Assembly: GCA_021205375.1 (NCBI GenBank)
Contig: JAJPXR010000249.1
Coordinates: forward strand, 1 to 17,405
Source: Clostridiales bacterium
GTDB taxonomy: Bacteria; Bacillota; Clostridia; Oscillospirales; Oscillospiraceae
Direction: 5' to 3'
Length of the DNA: 17,405 bases
Position numbers and translations under genes: made by a program. The notes under the pieces are model-generated. The model worked only from the letters and a program-made list of their open reading frames with translations, was not told where the DNA came from and did no database searches. The stretch's first letter is position 1. Every line of letters begins with the position of its first letter. Shown here one piece after another: positions 14,907 to 17,405 of this stretch.

Positions 14907-15599
14907 TCAATTGTTCAGCGGCGTGATTTCCCGTACCGTCAGCACCCCATCCGCCACGGTGAAGCGCACGTTCAGCCCGGCGAAGCCCAGCCCGTAAACC
15001 CGCTCCGGGTCCCGCTGGTAGGAGGGGCGAGGGTCCAGGGCCAACACGCCGGTCAGCGCCGCCCGGCGCTCCGGCGGTACCTGCTCCAGCAGGGCTTGGG
15101 GAAACACCACCTCCAGCTCCTGGGGGCGCTGGTTGCCGGTGAAGCCCCCCACTGCGTCCGGGTGGCTGTCGGCGTAGGGGAGATAGGGCTTGATGTCGAA
15201 AATAGGGGTGCCGTCCATCAGGTCGGCCCCCGCCACGTGCAGCACCGGCCCCAGGGTCGGGTCCAACTCCACCCGCTCCAGCCGGACGCAGGACAGGCCG
15301 ATGGCGTTGGGCCGGTAGGGGGAACGGGTGGCGAACACCCCCATCCGGGCGTTGCCCCCCAGCCGGGGCGGCCGCACCGTGGGGGACCAGTCCTCCCGAA
15401 CGGCCTGGGAGAACTGCCAAATCAGCCAGATGTGGGAGAACCCCTCCAGCCCCCGCACCGCCTCAGCCACCCGGTACTCTGGCTCAAAGACGACGGTGGC
15501 CTGTAGCTCCTCCACCAGGCCGCTCTGCCGGGGGACGCCAAACTTGCTGGCGAAGTCCGTGTGGATGCGGGCGATGATTTTCAGTTCCGCGGTTTCCAT
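14907..15599 (-). CDS. trmO: tRNA (t6A37) N6-methyltransferase TrmO
   Basis: The 230-residue protein belongs to the TrmO (YaeB/TsaA, UPF0066) family, which uses SAM to methylate N6-threonylcarbamoyladenosine at position 37 of threonine tRNAs. The signature MGVFATRSPYRPNAIG lies at 86-101, with FSHIWLIWQF (54-63) and DLMDGTPIFDIKPYLPYAD before the C-terminal extension containing PSYQRDP. ATG 15599 is chosen: it overlaps the truA stop by one base (TGATG) and has AAGGTGG 7 bases upstream, inside truA. A longer reading from 15623 would add eight residues inside truA with no better ribosome site. The tight overlap indicates translational coupling in a two-gene tRNA-modification operon. Confidence 0.94.
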   Translation of the reverse strand: METAELKIIARIHTDFASKFGVPRQSGLVEELQATVVFEPEYRVAEAVRGLEGFSHIWLIWQFSQAVREDWSPTVRPPRLGGNARMGVFATRSPYRPNAIGLSCVRLERVELDPTLGPVLHVAGADLMDGTPIFDIKPYLPYADSHPDAVGGFTGNQRPQELEVVFPQALLEQVPPERRAALTGVLALDPRPSYQRDPERVYGLGFAGLNVRFTVADGVLTVREITPLNN

Positions 15600-16333
15600 C
15601 AGTAATCCACCTTCACGAGACACAGACCCTCCGGCGGGGCAGTGGGACCTGCCAGCCGCCGGTCTCGGGCCTCCAAAATGTCCGCCATCTGCTCCGGGGC
15701 CATGCGGCCATAGCCCACCTCCAGCAGCGTCCCCACCAAAATCCGCACCATGTTCTGCAAAAAGCCGGTGCCGTGGACGTTGAAGTAGAGGTAGCCCCCC
15801 TTGCGGACGATTTCAATGGTATCCACCGTGCGAACGGTGGATTTTTTCATCTTGGGGTTGCCGCAGAAGCTGCGGAAGTCGTGTTCCCCCTGGAGAATGG
15901 CCGCCGCCTTGCGCATGGCCTCCACGTCGGGAGCGGCGTCCAGCCGGGTCACATAGCGCCGGTTGAACACCGGTTTCACCGGCCCGTCGAAGCAGGTGTA
16001 GCAGTAGGTCTTGCCCACCGCCTTGTAACGGGCGTGGAACCGGGGGGCGGCCTCCCGCACCTCCTTCACGGCGATGTCGTCGGGGAGATAGCGGTTCAGG
16101 TAATCCCGGATCTCCTCCGGGGCGCGCTCCGTCTCCGCCTGGAAGCTGGCCACCATCCCTTTGGCGTGAACGCCCGCGTCAGTGCGCCCCGCGCCGATGA
16201 CCTCCACGGTTGCGCCGCACATCCGCTCTAAAACGGCCTCCAGCTTGCCCTGAATGGTGTCCCGTCCCGGCTGATGCTCCCATCCGTAGTAGCGGGTGCC
16301 GTCATACATCAGGGTCATTTTGTAATTTTTCAC
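15599..16333 (-). CDS. truA: tRNA pseudouridine synthase A
   Basis: The 244-residue enzyme converts uridines 38-40 of the tRNA anticodon stem-loop to pseudouridine. The catalytic Asp52 lies in GAGRTDAGVHA (47-57), and other family blocks are MYDGTRYYGWEHQPGRDTIQGKLE (near 9-32), FHARYKAVGKTYCY, HDFRSFC and FLQNMVRILVGTLLEVG. The start is a GTG at 16333: GGGGAG sits 7 bases upstream, while the ATG five codons later is worse placed and would remove part of the first strand. It overlaps trmO by one base at its 3' end and has a clear promoter at 16373-16401. A tRNA-modification operon truA-trmO is the natural reading. Confidence 0.96.
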   Translation of the reverse strand: MKNYKMTLMYDGTRYYGWEHQPGRDTIQGKLEAVLERMCGATVEVIGAGRTDAGVHAKGMVASFQAETERAPEEIRDYLNRYLPDDIAVKEVREAAPRFHARYKAVGKTYCYTCFDGPVKPVFNRRYVTRLDAAPDVEAMRKAAAILQGEHDFRSFCGNPKMKKSTVRTVDTIEIVRKGGYLYFNVHGTGFLQNMVRILVGTLLEVGYGRMAPEQMADILEARDRRLAGPTAPPEGLCLVKVDY

Positions 16334-16372
16334 GTTCTATCTCCCCTTTGCAGCGGGTTTTCTTTTGCCGGA

Positions 16373-16401
16373 AGTATAGCACAAAAGCCTCCGCCGGGCA
16401 A
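16373..16401 (-). promoter_or_regulatory. truA: Sigma-A-type promoter of truA-trmO
   Basis: On the minus strand TTGCCC (16401-16396) and TATACT (16378-16373) are separated by 17 bases, in the 78-base gap after the MBL gene. Transcription would start near 16366, about 33 bases before the GTG. Confidence 0.65.
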
Positions 16402-16411
16402 GTACCGCACC

Positions 16412-17272
16412 TCACACCACAAACCGCAGACCCGTGGTCAGGGCGTGCAGCCGCGCTCCCAGTCCCTGCCGCAGCAGCTCCAGCCCCGGCCCGCCGGTGC
16501 AGTGGCCGGTGTAGATGAGCTGCACATTTTCCCGGAGGAACGCGCCGCACAGCTCCTCCATTTCCGCCGGGGACAGGGTGCATATCTCCCGACCAGCCTT
16601 TTTGCCTTTCAGGTGCAGACCGCCGATGTAGGCGTACACCGGCTTGCCCAGGGCCTCTCTTGCCTCCCGCAAAATGTTGGCCGCGCCACCGTGGGAGCAA
16701 CTGTTGAAGAGGACAAGGCCCCGCGCCGTGTCTAAAACAAGGCTCTGTTCGTGGGAGAAGTCATCGGGCAGCAGTTCCCCGCCCGTCTGCCGGTACAGTT
16801 TGCTTTTTGCGCCGATTTGGGCCAGATTTGCCGTGCTGTGGGGCGCCAGATACACGCCGGGGAGGATTTCAGTCGTGTCCTCCACCAGCAGGAACCGTTC
16901 CCGCTGCTCCGCCACCGCCGGGGGAACGCCGATGTCATGGACCCTGCCGCCGCTGCCGGAGAGGCGCGGCTCGAACGCCGACTTTTGGGCGTAGATTCGC
17001 GCCGCCGGGTCCCGGCGCAGCAGCGCTTCGAAGCCTCCGGCGTGGTCGTAGTGGCCGTGAGACAGCACACAGGCGTCCAGCCCGGTGAGGGACAGACCCA
17101 TGGCGTCGGCGTTTTCCAGAAACGCGCCGGTTTGCCCCGCGTCCAGCAGGATACGCCGTCCCTGCCACTCCACAAGGAGGCTCAGGCCGTGTTCGCAGCG
17201 CAGCGCGCTGTCTGTGGTGTTCTCTACCAGTACCGTCACGGTGACAAGGTCGGGGATGGGGGTGTTGTGCAT
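16412..17272 (-). CDS. MBL-fold hydrolase, DHPS-like (dihydropterin-phosphate synthase type)
   Basis: The 286-residue metallo-beta-lactamase-fold protein carries SHGHYDHAGG at 71-80, ILLDAGQTGAFLENA near 41-55, FNSCSHGGAANI, AYIGGLHLKG and YTGHCTGG. This pattern is that of the MBL subgroup related to the archaeal enzyme making 7,8-dihydropterin-6-methyl-aminobenzene phosphate (cd07713-type). In bacteria the substrate is generally unknown, so the archaeal activity should not be assumed. It starts at ATG 17272 with AAAGG about 10 bases upstream. It is followed by the truA promoter, so it probably forms its own unit. No terminator is evident in the short gap, and the upstream region (17273-17334) shows no clear promoter. 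Confidence 0.88.
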   Translation of the reverse strand: MHNTPIPDLVTVTVLVENTTDSALRCEHGLSLLVEWQGRRILLDAGQTGAFLENADAMGLSLTGLDACVLSHGHYDHAGGFEALLRRDPAARIYAQKSAFEPRLSGSGGRVHDIGVPPAVAEQRERFLLVEDTTEILPGVYLAPHSTANLAQIGAKSKLYRQTGGELLPDDFSHEQSLVLDTARGLVLFNSCSHGGAANILREAREALGKPVYAYIGGLHLKGKKAGREICTLSPAEMEELCGAFLRENVQLIYTGHCTGGPGLELLRQGLGARLHALTTGLRFVV

Positions 17273-17334
17273 GAGGGCACCGCCTTTCTGTTTTTGGTTG
17301 TTGTTTTGAATCAGGCTCAGTTCTACGAGCTGCC

Positions 17335-17405
17335 TTCCGCAACCGACCAGCCCCTCTTGCCTCCCCTGAAAGGGGAGGTGGCACGGCGTAAGCCGTGACG
17401 GAGGG
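17335..17405 (+). repeat. Palindromic intergenic element E5, B arm, cut by window end
   Basis: The arm starts with TTCCGCAACCGACCAGCCCC and continues through CCTCCCCTGAAAGGGGAGG to CACGGC-GTAA-GCCGTG (17382-17397) and GACGGAGGG at the window edge. It matches the B arms of E1, E2 and E4. No A arm is seen between it and the MBL gene. The second hairpin differs from the other copies by a paired change that keeps the stem. Confidence 0.75.

Overview
The window looks like chromosome of a GC-rich, anaerobic Clostridia, most likely a gut Oscillospiraceae relative (Flavonifractor/Lawsonibacter-like). This is inferred from the high GC at third codon positions, the HemZ-type radical SAM gene, the recJ-rel-dtd-MBL-hemZ gene order, and the MBOAT/DHHW surface-acylation pair. 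Nothing here fixes the species.

Positions 1-10743 carry a run of minus-strand genes. In order of transcription they are recJ, rel (bifunctional (p)ppGpp synthetase/hydrolase), dtd, a glyoxalase-II-like MBL hydrolase, a family 2 glycosyltransferase with an apparent C-terminal MarR-type winged helix, hemZ, and a nucleoside kinase cut by the window edge. This is largely a conserved Firmicutes housekeeping block. The glycosyltransferase gene is the element that looks out of place, lying between the MBL gene and hemZ and only a few bases from hemZ.

Four of the gaps in this block (971-1292, 4974-5181, 5685-5850, 8232-8547), plus the right edge of the window (17335-17405), are filled by one family of GC-rich palindromic elements. 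A complete element has two different arms in inverted orientation around a short, poorly conserved core. The arms end in a shared terminus resembling AGCGGAAACCCCTCC and fold into stacked hairpins. I regard this as a MITE/REP-like family. Some arms are nearly identical and others have swapped internal hairpin cassettes.

Positions 10744-11735 hold a terminator, a heptamer-bounded repeat, a structured RNA of about 195 nt on the minus strand (6S-RNA-like, ending in its own terminator), and a small acidic DUF1292 gene. A divergent promoter pair separates this from a plus-strand operon (11735-14810) encoding an MBOAT O-acyltransferase and its DHHW/AlgX-like partner, probably for acylating a cell-surface polymer.

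Positions 14867-17272 are minus strand again: a truA-trmO tRNA-modification operon with a recognisable promoter and a terminator, and a DHPS-like MBL hydrolase. The points most worth a second look are the GT2-MarR fusion, the arm-paired repeat family with a covarying hairpin, and the 6S-like RNA upstream of recJ.
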